Part shown: positions 16,073 through 23,637 of the stretch, one piece after another | Position numbering within the stretch: the stretch's first letter is position 1 | Layout: each line of letters begins with the position of its first letter | Translations under genes and position numbers: made by a program | The notes under the pieces: generated by a model | The model's database searches: none | What the model was told of the DNA's origin: nothing | The model's input: the letters and a program-made list of their open reading frames with translations, nothing else | Assembly (NCBI GenBank): GCA_020029595.1 | Contig: JAIBJN010000004.1 | Coordinates: 1 to 57,007, forward strand | Length of the DNA: 57,007 nucleotides | Direction of reading: 5' to 3' | Source: Actinomycetota bacterium | GTDB taxonomy: Bacteria; Actinomycetota; Thermoleophilia; Gaiellales; Gaiellaceae

Positions 16073-16843
16073 ATGGCTGAGGTCGAGACGACACGCGACG
16101 GCTCGGTGCTGACGATCACGTTGAACCGGCCGGACAAGCTGAACGCGTTCGACGCGGTGACGCACAAGGCGTTTCGCGCCGCGCTCGAGGAGGCGGGCGA
16201 GCCGGAGGTGCGCGCCGTCGTGCTCACGGGCGCCGGCCGCGGCTTCTGCGTCGGCCAGGATCTCGCCGAGCTGCAGGAGCGCGAGCGGGACGTCGCCGCG
16301 CTTCTACGCGAGCGCTGGAACCGACACGTCCTCGGCCTACGCGGGCTCGAGAAGCCCGTGCTCGCCGCCGTGAACGGCCCCGCCGCCGGCGCGGGCCTCT
16401 CGCTCGCCTGCGCCTGCGACCTCCGCCTGGCCGCCGACTCCGCAGCGTTCGTTCCCGCCTTCGTCAACGTCGGACTCGTCCCCGATACCGGCGGCTCCTG
16501 GCTCGTCCCTCGCCTGCTCGGCTATCCGCGCGCCTTCGAGTGGATGTGCTCGGGCCGCAAGATCGGCGCCGAGGAGGCACTCGCGTGGGGCCTCGTCTCC
16601 GAGGTCGTGGCAGGCGACGGCGTCCTCGCGCGGACGCAGGAGCGCGCCGCCGAGCTCGCCTCGCTTCCGACCCGGGCGATCGCGATGACGAAGCGCCTCT
16701 TCGAGCGCGCGGGCTCCAGCCGGATCGAGGATCAGCTCGAGCTCGAGGCGCAGCTCCAGCTCGCCGCGACGCGGACGGAGGACTTCGCCGAGGGCGTTGC
16801 CTCCTTCCTCGAGAAGCGCGAGCCGCGCTTCAGCGGTCGGTAA
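16073..16843 (+). CDS. paaG: PaaG-like epoxyphenylacetyl-CoA isomerase / enoyl-CoA isomerase
   Basis: A 256-residue crotonase-fold enzyme. The motifs GAGRGFCVGQDLAEL, GPAAGAGLSLACACDLRLAADSA and FVNVGLVPDTGGSWLVPRLLG are those of PaaG, where the Asp of VPDTGGSW replaces the hydratase Glu. PaaG isomerises the phenylacetyl-CoA epoxide to the oxepin. Context (paaABCD 5 kb away) agrees, although the gene is not in that operon. The ATG is preceded by a GAGGAG ribosome site. Its 3' end overlaps the convergent lipoprotein gene by 14 bases. Confidence 0.85.
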   Translation: MAEVETTRDGSVLTITLNRPDKLNAFDAVTHKAFRAALEEAGEPEVRAVVLTGAGRGFCVGQDLAELQERERDVAALLRERWNRHVLGLRGLEKPVLAAVNGPAAGAGLSLACACDLRLAADSAAFVPAFVNVGLVPDTGGSWLVPRLLGYPRAFEWMCSGRKIGAEEALAWGLVSEVVAGDGVLARTQERAAELASLPTRAIAMTKRLFERAGSSRIEDQLELEAQLQLAATRTEDFAEGVASFLEKREPRFSGR

Positions 16844-17282
16844 CCTCGTCGCCCTCGTCGGCCGCGCAGTCCTCGAGACCGAGCTCCTCGGCGCGGGCGT
16901 CTGCCTCGCGCTCGTTCCGATCGGCGAGGCCGGCGAGCTCCTGGACGCGCGCCTGGTCGTCTTGCTCGGCTGCGGCCGAGATCTCGCGCAGGCGCGCCGC
17001 CCCCTGCTCGTTGAGGCCGATCCAGTCGCCGTAGGCGTCCTCGAGGTCGTCGGGGGGCTCGAGCTCGGCGAGCTCGGCCGTGCCGTCCTCGATCAGGCCG
17101 GCGACCTCGGCGGCAGATCCGGCCAGCTCCTGAAGGCTCGAGGGAACCTCGACGGCGTCGATCCTCTCCTGGTAGTCGGCGCAGATCGCGTCCGCCTGCT
17201 CGCGGAAGTCGTTCCCGTCTCCCCCGCCGCAACCGGCCGCCAAGAGGACGAGCGCGGCAGCCCCGGCGAGGGCGGTTCTCAT
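16830..17282 (-). CDS. Putative lipoprotein, second of a tandem pair
   Basis: A 150-residue protein with a signal peptide ending in the lipobox LLAAGC, so it should be anchored to the outer face of the membrane. The mature part is acidic and helical, with a conserved-looking QADAICADYQERIDAV start and a C-terminal pair of cysteines around GLEDCAADEGD. It is of the same length and design as the gene upstream and overlaps its stop by ATGA. No known domain was recognised. Confidence 0.75.
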   Translation of the reverse strand: MRTALAGAAALVLLAAGCGGGDGNDFREQADAICADYQERIDAVEVPSSLQELAGSAAEVAGLIEDGTAELAELEPPDDLEDAYGDWIGLNEQGAARLREISAAAEQDDQARVQELAGLADRNEREADARAEELGLEDCAADEGDEVTDR

Positions 17283-17731
17283 GTAACAGGAACCCCGGTG
17301 GGAGAGCAGTCCGTCAGGCCGAGCTTCCCCGCGAGCTGGTCGGCTGCGACCTGCTTCTCCTCCACCGTCGCCAGGCCGCGCTCGATGCCTGGACCGTCGT
17401 GGACGTTCGCGGCGTTCTGAACGCCCCGCATCGCGGTCAAGATCTCCGCGCGGAGGGAGAGCCATTCGCCGTACGTCTCTACTGTGTCCTCAGGAGGCTC
17501 GAGCTCGCGCAGCTCGTTGACGGAAGCCTCGAGCAGGTCGCCCATGTCGGCAGCGATCGCCGCCCATTCGTCGTCGTCCTCGAGAGGCGGGGGAATCGCC
17601 GCGATCTTGGGCCCGTAGTTCGCGCAGATCGCGTTCGCCTGCGCCAGGAACTCGTCCTCGGCCCCGCCCTCGTCCCCGCCGCAGCCGGCGAGAAGGAGAC
17701 AGGCTCCGACGGCTGCGAACGTCGCTCTCAT
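17279..17731 (-). CDS. Putative lipoprotein, first of a tandem pair
   Basis: A 150-residue predicted lipoprotein with lipobox LLLAGC. It contains QANAICANYGPKIAAIPPP, then ELRELEPPEDTVETYGEWLSLRAEI, mirroring the downstream paralogue (ELAELEPPDDLEDAYGDWIGL). The two arose by tandem duplication and are co-translated. The shared ANAICANY/DAICADY and EPPxD motifs define a small family I do not recognise. The ATG at 17731 is chosen to give the signal peptide. Confidence 0.75.
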   Translation of the reverse strand: MRATFAAVGACLLLAGCGGDEGGAEDEFLAQANAICANYGPKIAAIPPPLEDDDEWAAIAADMGDLLEASVNELRELEPPEDTVETYGEWLSLRAEILTAMRGVQNAANVHDGPGIERGLATVEEKQVAADQLAGKLGLTDCSPTGVPVT

Positions 17732-17786
17732 CGTCCCGGGGGCCGATTCTAACGGCGCCCTCGCGGCCGCTCCCGCCGCGCATGAG

Positions 17787-17813
17787 GACGGCCGGCCTCG
17801 TGGGCCGGCCGTC
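17787..17813. repeat. Perfect 11-bp inverted repeat
   Basis: Arms GACGGCCGGCC and GGCCGGCCGTC with a TCGTG loop. It lies upstream of both divergent genes, so it does not obviously terminate either. It could be a leftover terminator, a protein-binding palindrome or a 5' hairpin of the lipoprotein mRNA. Confidence 0.5.
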
Positions 17814-17998
17814 GTTTCCGCCAGTCTCGGAGCCGCTGCCGCTAGCGAAGCTCCTGGGGGCGAGACTTCAGTCGGTTGCGGTGAGCCGCCGCGTGTCCCT
17901 CGTTGCGACTCGTTTCTTGATCGTGGCCGCACCATGACGCGCCTGAGGATGGGAACGGTGGGCGGGTGGTATGAGAGCCGTATGGCTGCCGGGGGGGT

Positions 17999-18027
17999 TG
18001 ATTCGCTCCGTGCGGCGCAGTAGCGTG
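17999..18027 (+). promoter_or_regulatory. Promoter of LVIVD gene (TTGATT-17-TAGCGT)
   Basis: -35 TTGATT (17999-18004), 17-base spacer, -10 TAGCGT (18022-18027). This leaves a leader of about 30 bases that carries a GAGGAGG ribosome site before ATG 18064. It is a contrast to the leaderless starts elsewhere. Confidence 0.5.
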
Positions 18028-18063
18028 ATCCATCGACCCCGGGGGAGTGAGGAGGTTTACGCC

Positions 18064-19833
18064 ATGAACTGTGGTCGGCGAATCTCGCTTGTGGTGGCTC
18101 TCGTCGTGAGCGCCCTTCTTGCGGCGCAGGCGGCGTCGGCCCGCAATCCAGGCCTCGAGAAGCTCGAGGCGTTGCACGCGCTGAAGATGGGCGGCGCGGG
18201 CGGGAACGGCATGGTCACCCACAACTTCCGGCTGCTCGGGCACAACGACCTGGGCCTGACGGACGTGAACGGCGACGTCTGGGTGCACGGCAACTTCGCC
18301 TACGTGGGCACCTGGGCGATCCCGTGCGGCGGGACGGGCGTCCGGATCGTGGACGTCTCCGACCTGCGTCATCCGGAGCTGATCGGCACGCTGGCCGGGC
18401 GCGAGGGAACGGACGCCGAGGACATGGTCGTGCGCCGGGTATCGACGCCGTCCTTCTCCGGCGACCTGATGGCGGTCGGGATCCAGCGCTGCAGTGAGGA
18501 GCCGGAGTTCGACGAGCAGGAGTTCGGGCTCGAGCTCTGGAACGTCACCGATCCCTTCGACCCCGAGAAGCTTGGGGAGTTCGCGGTCGGCCACGGCGGC
18601 GGCGGCGTGCACGAGCTCGACCTCTTCCAGCGCGGCGGCAGGGTGTACGCGCTGCTGGCGCACCCGTTCGGCGAGTGGTTCGATCCAAGCGGGGAGGGCG
18701 ACTTCTTCATCGTCGACGTCACGAACCCGCGTCTGCCCGTGCAGGTCGCCGAGTGGGGCGCGGGCGGCGCCGGCTATTCGCCGGGGCCGTTCTGGGGCCA
18801 GGGCAGCTTCGGGGCGATGTTCGGCCACAGCGCGCGCGCCAGCGCGGACGGGATGAAGGCGTACGTGTCCTACTGGGATCTCGGCGTCCTCACGTTCGAC
18901 ATCAGCGACCCGGCGAACCCCGTGCTTCTGACGCGCACGACGTACGAGCCGTGGGAGGACGGCGACGCGCACTCGATGACGCCGTACAAGGGGAAGCACA
19001 AGCGCTTCATCCTCCAGAACGACGAGGACTTCGACCCGACGACTCCCGCCGACATCCGCTACGGAGACAAGCAGCACGGGATCGGCCCCGAGAGCGCGGG
19101 GAGCACCCCGCTCTGGCTCGAGCCGGGGCACCAGGTCGCCGCGCCCGTCGTCATGGCGGCGAGCCAGGGCTGCGAGGTCGCGGACTACCCCGCGGCCACG
19201 GCGGGCAAGATCGCAGTCGTCTACACGCCCTTCCCGTTCTTCGATCCGAGCGGGGACGAGCCGCTGTGCCTCCAAGCGGAGCAGGAGGCGGCGGCCGAGG
19301 CGGCCGGCGCCGCCGCGGTCGTCCACGACTTCGTCGCCGAGAACACGAGCCCCCAGTGGTTCGACTTCGACGAAGTCGGGATCCCGGTGCTCTTCACTGA
19401 CCAGGAGACGGCCGAAGGGATCGTCGCGGCCGGCTGGGCGACGCTCAAGGCGCGGAAGCCCTCCTGGGGCTACCTGCGCGTGTACAACGCCCGCACCGGC
19501 AAGCAGGTGGCCAAGTTCGACGGTGCGCCCAACGTCCACAAGCTGCCGGTGCCCCCCGGCGAGTGGAGCATCCACAACACCGAGGTCATGGGCGACCGGG
19601 CGTACAGCTCGTGGTACTCGAACGGGATCGTCGCGCTCGACCTCAAGCCACTGAACAGGCGGCACCCGGGCGACCCGAGGATGGTCGGCCAGTTCGTTCC
19701 TCCGCCGAGCGGGGAGGATCTCCCCTTCTTCGGCATGTGGGGCGTCGTCATCCGCGAGGACGGCGTCGTCTTCGGCAGCGATCTCGGCAGCGGTCTCTGG
19801 ATCGTGAAGCCGAAGGGGAAGGCCGCTCCGTAA
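18064..19833 (+). CDS. Secreted LVIVD-repeat beta-propeller with PA-domain insert
   Basis: A 589-residue exported protein; the signal peptide (LVVALVVSALLAAQAASA) is cleaved near residue 26. LVIVD-type propeller repeats are visible: VRIVDVSDLRHPELIGTL, LELWNVTDPFDPEKLGEF, FFIVDVTNPRLPVQVAEW, LTFDISDPANPVLLT, and after the insert GIVALDLKPLNRRHPGDP. Between about residues 355 and 460 a protease-associated-like domain is inserted (AGKIAVVYTPFPFF ... AGAAAVVHDF ... VGIPVLFTDQETAEGI). No enzymatic residues were recognised; ligand binding at the cell surface is likely. The ATG has a strong GAGGAGG site. Confidence 0.85.
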   Translation: MNCGRRISLVVALVVSALLAAQAASARNPGLEKLEALHALKMGGAGGNGMVTHNFRLLGHNDLGLTDVNGDVWVHGNFAYVGTWAIPCGGTGVRIVDVSDLRHPELIGTLAGREGTDAEDMVVRRVSTPSFSGDLMAVGIQRCSEEPEFDEQEFGLELWNVTDPFDPEKLGEFAVGHGGGGVHELDLFQRGGRVYALLAHPFGEWFDPSGEGDFFIVDVTNPRLPVQVAEWGAGGAGYSPGPFWGQGSFGAMFGHSARASADGMKAYVSYWDLGVLTFDISDPANPVLLTRTTYEPWEDGDAHSMTPYKGKHKRFILQNDEDFDPTTPADIRYGDKQHGIGPESAGSTPLWLEPGHQVAAPVVMAASQGCEVADYPAATAGKIAVVYTPFPFFDPSGDEPLCLQAEQEAAAEAAGAAAVVHDFVAENTSPQWFDFDEVGIPVLFTDQETAEGIVAAGWATLKARKPSWGYLRVYNARTGKQVAKFDGAPNVHKLPVPPGEWSIHNTEVMGDRAYSSWYSNGIVALDLKPLNRRHPGDPRMVGQFVPPPSGEDLPFFGMWGVVIREDGVVFGSDLGSGLWIVKPKGKAAP

Positions 19834-19864
19834 GAAACCGATGCTCGCGCGCCCTCGGCCCTCC

Positions 19865-20776
19865 CTACGCCGACCCGCAGGCGCCGCAGTGGAGCGCCCC
19901 GACCCGGCACGGGCGTGTGCAGCCGGGGCACTCGGCCGTGAGTGCGCGTCCGCATCCCTCGCAATGCGCGCCTCCGCGGCCGGGGAAGCCGCAGAACGGA
20001 CACTCCCCCTTGCGTACGCGGCGCAGCGGGATCCGCCTCTGGAGGTAGCGCTGGAGTGCGACGAAGGCGAGCAAGGTGAGGCCGACGCCAGCCACGGCCA
20101 GGACGAGCGGGCCGAACTCGAGCGGGTCGACGTAGTCGGTCACGTAATCGCCGGCCATGACGAGAGCGAGCACCGCCGCGAACCCGACGGCGGCGAGGCC
20201 GAGCGGGAGGGAGCGCGAGCCTCTCGTGCGCAGTCGCCCGAGCAGCGCGTAGGCCAGGATCATGGTCGCCAGGACGAGCACGAGCCGGCCTCCGAAGCTG
20301 CCCAGCGACTCGATCCGCGCGGCGCGCCGCTTGTCGGCGGCGATCCTGCTCTGCGCAACCTCCGCGGCCGGCGTCGCGGCGGCGACCTCGGCACGCGCGG
20401 CGGCCAGGTCGGCCTGGGCCCGCTCGTAGGCTGCCTGTGCGTCCTCGTAGCGGAGCTCGAGCGCTCCCGCCGGTGCGCCCGCGTCGAGGGCCGTCCGGTA
20501 CGCCTCGCGCGCGACCTCCATCTCCTCCAGCGCCCGGCGCTCGCTCTCCTCCGCTTGGAAGAGACGCTCGTTCGCGGTTCCGAGGCGGTCGACTGCGGCA
20601 CGGTCAGCCGGGGCGGCAACGGCCGGGTCGACGGCGGCGCGGACCGCGTCGTCGATTCTCTGGTACGCCCACAGGCCCCCGACGAGTAGAAAGACCGCGA
20701 GAACGACGGCAAGGAGCTTTTCGCTCTTGGTCGTCTGGATCTCCTCGACGTCGACGTGAGTGCTCAGCGTGCTCAA
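19865..20776 (-). CDS. Membrane protein with coiled coil and C-terminal zinc ribbons
   Basis: 303 residues. An N-terminal helix (about 20-38) is followed by a roughly 110-residue Ala/Glu/Arg-rich coiled coil (about 60-160), three more membrane helices (about 165-245), and a cytoplasmic double zinc ribbon at 265-300 (CPFCGFPGRGGAHCEGCG ... CPGCTRPCRVGALHCGACG). The role is unknown. The start is TTG at 20776: a GGAGGTGA ribosome site precedes it at the correct distance. It shares an AT-rich divergent promoter with the next gene. Confidence 0.75.
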   Translation of the reverse strand: MSTLSTHVDVEEIQTTKSEKLLAVVLAVFLLVGGLWAYQRIDDAVRAAVDPAVAAPADRAAVDRLGTANERLFQAEESERRALEEMEVAREAYRTALDAGAPAGALELRYEDAQAAYERAQADLAAARAEVAAATPAAEVAQSRIAADKRRAARIESLGSFGGRLVLVLATMILAYALLGRLRTRGSRSLPLGLAAVGFAAVLALVMAGDYVTDYVDPLEFGPLVLAVAGVGLTLLAFVALQRYLQRRIPLRRVRKGECPFCGFPGRGGAHCEGCGRALTAECPGCTRPCRVGALHCGACGSA

Positions 20777-20780
20777 CGGT

Positions 20781-20787
20781 CACCTCC
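20781..20787 (-). promoter_or_regulatory. Strong ribosome site deciding a TTG start
   Basis: GGAGGTG on the minus strand, 4 bases before TTG 20776. No other start codon fits this site. Confidence 0.7.
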
Positions 20788-20793
20788 AGTCGG

Positions 20794-20848
20794 TTGACAA
20801 GCTATAGCAGTCCCGATATATATATAGCATGATTGCGATACACGTCAA
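20794..20848. promoter_or_regulatory. Bidirectional promoter around a shared TA tract
   Basis: An 11-base alternating AT tract (20816-20826) is flanked by plus-strand TTGACA (20794-20799) and minus-strand TTGACG (20848-20843). Each lies 16-19 bases from a TATATA in the tract. This gives near-consensus sigma-70 promoters in both directions using one -10 region, in the most AT-rich spot I noticed in the window. Confidence 0.65.
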
Positions 20849-20851
20849 GCC

Positions 20852-21229
20852 ATGAGGCTCGATCGCCGCGAGAGGTTCGCGGTCGGCGCGCTCGTGTACT
20901 TCAGCCTGAGCAGTGTCTGGATCTACGGCGTCGGCGACAACGGCTTGCTCGAGGACACGGGACTGCTTGGCTGGTCCGCGCTCGCGCTCGTCGCACTCGC
21001 GCACGTTGCCTTCGGCTTCGTTCTCGGGGAAAGGGTCGCGCTTCTCTTTCCGATCGCCCTCGTGCTCGTAGCCCTGCCCGCTGGCTATCCCGAGTCGCGG
21101 TACAGCGAGCCGGGCCCGGTTTGGTTCGGGCAGGTGTTCCTCGCGCTCTTCGAGATTCCCCTCATCGCCGCCGGTCTCGGCCTGAGAGCGTTCGTCGAGA
21201 CGCGGCGGGCCGCAGCTAGATCGTCTTGA
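20852..21229 (+). CDS. Small membrane protein, unknown
   Basis: 125 residues with three to four hydrophobic helices (about 10-28, 38-58, 62-80, 92-113) and a basic C terminus. I recognise no family. The ATG at 20852 has no clear ribosome site. The expected transcript start from the shared TA-tract promoter is about 20 bases upstream. Its end overlaps the convergent paaD gene by 14 bases. Confidence 0.6.
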   Translation: MRLDRRERFAVGALVYFSLSSVWIYGVGDNGLLEDTGLLGWSALALVALAHVAFGFVLGERVALLFPIALVLVALPAGYPESRYSEPGPVWFGQVFLALFEIPLIAAGLGLRAFVETRRAAARSS

Positions 21230-21728
21230 ACTGCTCGAAGGGCTGGCGGCAGCTCGTGCAGTAGCGGATCGAGCGGCACGGGGTCGGACCGAAGAGGTTC
21301 TCGAGCCGCGTGTCGGCGGAGCCGCAGTACGGGCAGCGGAAGGCGTGACTCTCGAGCTGGACGAGCGTGGGTCCCGCCGCGGCGCGGGGGTGCGGCGGGG
21401 CGAAGCCGGACTCCTGCAGCTTGCGCCGGCCCTCGGGGGTGATGCGGTCGGTCGACCAGGAGTCGTCGAGGACGACGTCGATCTCCGGCTGGGCGCCGAG
21501 GGCACGCACGGCGTCGGCCATCCGGTCGCGCATGACCTCCTGGGCGGGGCAGCCCAGGAAGGTCGGCGTGAACTCGACCCGCACACGCTCGCCGTCCACC
21601 TCGACGTCACGGACGACGCCGAGGTCGACGAGGGAGACGACGGGGATCTCCGGGTCGGGAATCTCGGCCAGCGCCTTCCAGACCTCGCTCGCCGACGGCG
21701 AGCGAGATTTACCCGCCTCGCGCGACAC
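21216..21728 (-). CDS. paaD: Phenylacetyl-CoA epoxidase assembly subunit PaaD
   Basis: 170 residues: an N-terminal DUF59/MIP18-like domain (IPDPEIPVVSLVDLGVVRDVEV, then FTPTFLGCPAQEVMRD) and a C-terminal zinc-ribbon (CPYCGSADTRLENLFG, then CRSIRYCTSC). PaaD is needed for the phenylacetyl-CoA epoxidase, probably in cofactor assembly. GTG start with a GAGGAGGT site. It is last in paaABCD; paaE, which normally follows and encodes the reductase, is absent. Confidence 0.93.
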   Translation of the reverse strand: MSREAGKSRSPSASEVWKALAEIPDPEIPVVSLVDLGVVRDVEVDGERVRVEFTPTFLGCPAQEVMRDRMADAVRALGAQPEIDVVLDDSWSTDRITPEGRRKLQESGFAPPHPRAAAGPTLVQLESHAFRCPYCGSADTRLENLFGPTPCRSIRYCTSCRQPFEQFKTI

Positions 21729-21743
21729 GCGAGTACCTCCTCG

Positions 21744-21767
21744 CGATTCTCGGCTTGCCGAGAATCG
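21744..21767. repeat. Perfect 10-bp palindrome between paaC and paaD
   Basis: CGATTCTCGG and CCGAGAATCG with a CTTG loop occupy most of the 42-base paaC-paaD gap, just before the paaD ribosome site. It may be an attenuator, an mRNA-processing signal or an inserted palindrome. Confidence 0.6.
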
Positions 21768-21770
21768 CCG

Positions 21771-22439
21771 TCACCATGCGGCACCCGGCACCGAGCGGCG
21801 CACCAGGGTCATCTCCTCGAGCAGCGGTCGTAGCTCCTCGGTGTGCGTTCCGCGCTCGACCGGCTCGACCGGGCTGCGACCCACGAGCTCGCAGAGCCGC
21901 TCGCGCTTCCCCGCCGCGAGGAGCCCGAGCGCGTGGGGCCAGAGCTCGGCGACAGCGTCCTCGAACCGCCGGCTCTCGGACGACTGTCGGAGGCGCTCGG
22001 CCCACATCTGCGCGTGCATGCGGTGGTAGGCCTCCTCGCGGTCCATCTTCGCGGCGAGGCCGGCGAGCTCGGGCCAGTCGGACTCCATGAGCGCCGCGAC
22101 GCGGATCGCGTCCGCGGTCTCGTAGAGCCAATGGCGGGCGATTGTCGCCGCCCAGTCGCCCACGAGCCGGAGCTCGACGAAGGGCGCGCAGCGGTACTCG
22201 TCCGGCTCGCGGTCGAAGGCGAGCGCGTCCGCGTCGCCGCCGAGAGCGCCTGCGGCAAGCTCGTACAGCGCCCGCGCATGGCCGATCTCGCCCTGCGCGA
22301 TGGAGGAGAAGGCGACGTCCTCCTCGAGGAACGGCGCGATGCCGGTCCACTCCGAGTCGCGCCAGCCGAGGACGAGCTCGTCGTCGGCGAAGGCGAGGAC
22401 GGCCTCGACCCGCGTCTCAGGCGGTGCCTGCACGCTCAC
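21771..22439 (-). CDS. paaC: Phenylacetyl-CoA epoxidase structural subunit PaaC
   Basis: 222 residues. It is a ferritin-like helical protein with ADDELVLGWRDSEWTGIAPFLEEDVAFSSIAQGEIGHARALYEL and KMDREEAYHRMHAQMWAERL, the pattern of PaaC, the catalytically silent partner that stacks with PaaA. The GTG start overlaps the end of paaB by 23 bases, so translation is coupled. Confidence 0.93.
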   Translation of the reverse strand: MSVQAPPETRVEAVLAFADDELVLGWRDSEWTGIAPFLEEDVAFSSIAQGEIGHARALYELAAGALGGDADALAFDREPDEYRCAPFVELRLVGDWAATIARHWLYETADAIRVAALMESDWPELAGLAAKMDREEAYHRMHAQMWAERLRQSSESRRFEDAVAELWPHALGLLAAGKRERLCELVGRSPVEPVERGTHTEELRPLLEEMTLVRRSVPGAAW

Positions 22440-22689
22440 GGGCCTCGCCGAGCTTGACCTTCAGCGAGTAGCCGTCGACGCGGCGGTAATCGCGGTCGAA
22501 GAGATCCGCGAAGTCTGCGACCTCGCGGATAGTTTCACGGGGGACGATCCAGATGCCAGTGGATTCGTTCCGGCGCCCGTAGAACTCGCGAGCATAGATT
22601 TCCGCGAAGCGGAAATCTGGCGCCTCCAGCGAGCCGCCGTGCTGGAAGGGCTGCCCCTCCCGCTCCTGGCGAAAGACTTCCCAGATCAC
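22417..22689 (-). CDS. paaB: Phenylacetyl-CoA epoxidase subunit PaaB
   Basis: 90 residues, the usual short PaaB: IWEVFRQEREGQPFQHGGSLEAPD, then AREFYGRRNESTGIWIVPRETI, ending in the Ser-x-Lys-x-Lys tail. PaaB bridges PaaA-PaaC dimers. The GTG start overlaps paaA's stop (GTGA). A perfect 10-bp palindrome encodes residues DFRFAEI in the middle of the protein, where actinobacterial PaaB as I recall usually reads like DAELAEQ. Confidence 0.9.
   Translation of the reverse strand: MIWEVFRQEREGQPFQHGGSLEAPDFRFAEIYAREFYGRRNESTGIWIVPRETIREVADFADLFDRDYRRVDGYSLKVKLGEARERAGTA
22596..22618. repeat. Perfect 10-bp palindrome inside paaB
   Basis: AGATTTCCGC, loop GAA, GCGGAAATCT. It lies wholly in coding sequence and keeps the frame. 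Confidence 0.65.
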
Positions 22690-23594
22690 GCTGCGTCGGC
22701 GAGAACCGCCCGGCGCACCCAGGCCGTCTCCTCGCGCGAGGCGCGCCGGAGGCCGAGTCGCCGCTCTGTCGCCGGCCCGTGGCCCGTGACCACCCACCTG
22801 AGCTCGTCCCAGTCGGGCTCCGAGTAGTGCCAGAGGCCCGTCTGCTCGTCCTTTCGGAGCGCGGAGTCGGGCATCGTCAGGCCGAGCTCCCAGATCTGGG
22901 GGACGTAGCCGTCGAGGAACTGCTGGCGGGCCTCCTCGTTGGCCTGGCTCTTGATCCGCCACTGGTACATCGGATCCTCATCTGGCTGGATCGGGTTCCC
23001 GTGGAACTGCATGAGCGGGCCCCACCAGCGGTCGAGCGCCTCCTGCACGAGCTCCCGCTGCTCGTCCGTGCCGGTCATCATCGTGAGGACGACGTCGCGC
23101 CCGTGGAGGATGTGGAACGACTCCTCCCAGCAGATCTTCTTCATGATCCGCGCGTAGGGCGCGTAGGAGCACTTGAGCAGGGCCTTCTGGGAGATGATCG
23201 CGGCGGCGTCCACGAGCCAGGCGATGACGCCGACGTCGCCCCACGTCTTGGTCGGGTAGTGGAAGACGTTGTGGAACTTCGTCTTGCCAGCGATCAGGTC
23301 GTCGAAGCAGGCCTCGCGGGGCTTCCCGAGATCCTCGACGACGCGGTAGATGAGCTGGCTGTGGCCGACCTCGTCCTGCACCTTGGCGGTGAGGGCGAGC
23401 TTCCGCTGGAGCGTGGGGGCGCGGAGGATCCACTCGCGCTCGGGCAGGACGCCCATGAGCTCCGAGTTCCCGTGCATCTCGATGAACTTGACGAGAGCCT
23501 GGCGGTAGGGCTCGGGCATCGGATCGCCGGTCTCCGCCTGCCCGCCCTCCTGGACGTAGGCTCGGAACTCCTCCTCGCTCATGCGCTCGAGCAC
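22686..23594 (-). CDS. paaA: Phenylacetyl-CoA epoxidase catalytic subunit PaaA
   Basis: About 302 residues with the diiron ferritin-like core: LALTAKVQDEVGHSQLIYRVVEDLG (Glu-x-x-His) and ICWEESFHILHGRDVV (Glu-x-x-x-His), plus FHNVFHYPTKTWGD. With PaaB, C and D it makes the oxygen-dependent 1,2-epoxidase acting on phenylacetyl-CoA. Two in-frame GTGs compete. The one at 23594 is preferred because GGGAGG lies 5 bases before it, whereas the GTG at 23600 overlaps the ribosome site. It is transcribed divergently from a TetR gene across a palindromic operator. Confidence 0.93.
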   Translation of the reverse strand: MLERMSEEEFRAYVQEGGQAETGDPMPEPYRQALVKFIEMHGNSELMGVLPEREWILRAPTLQRKLALTAKVQDEVGHSQLIYRVVEDLGKPREACFDDLIAGKTKFHNVFHYPTKTWGDVGVIAWLVDAAAIISQKALLKCSYAPYARIMKKICWEESFHILHGRDVVLTMMTGTDEQRELVQEALDRWWGPLMQFHGNPIQPDEDPMYQWRIKSQANEEARQQFLDGYVPQIWELGLTMPDSALRKDEQTGLWHYSEPDWDELRWVVTGHGPATERRLGLRRASREETAWVRRAVLADAA

Positions 23595-23608
23595 GGACAC
23601 CTCCCAAC

Positions 23609-23622
23609 CAAACGATCGTTAG
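23609..23622. promoter_or_regulatory. PaaR-type operator
   Basis: CAAACGATCGTTAG, a near-perfect palindrome (core AACGATCGTT 23611-23620), lies between paaA and the TetR gene. It fits the CNAACGNNCGTTNG site that I recall for the PaaR repressor of Thermus thermophilus, which phenylacetyl-CoA releases. Confidence 0.7.
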
Positions 23623-23637
23623 GATGGGCAGGGTACC

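Larger units (their letters stand above)
17732..18063. other. 332-base intergenic region
   Basis: This gap separates the divergent lipoprotein operon and the LVIVD protein gene. It holds the perfect inverted repeat at 17787-17813 and a promoter-like pair near 18000. No convincing small gene was seen in it. Confidence 0.6.

Noticed and set aside
17787-17813. Intrinsic terminator for the lipoprotein operon
   Set aside because: It lies upstream of the operon, not after it; kept only as an inverted repeat.
20816-20826. TA microsatellite
   Set aside because: Only 11 bases and placed between opposed -35 boxes, so the promoter explanation fits better.
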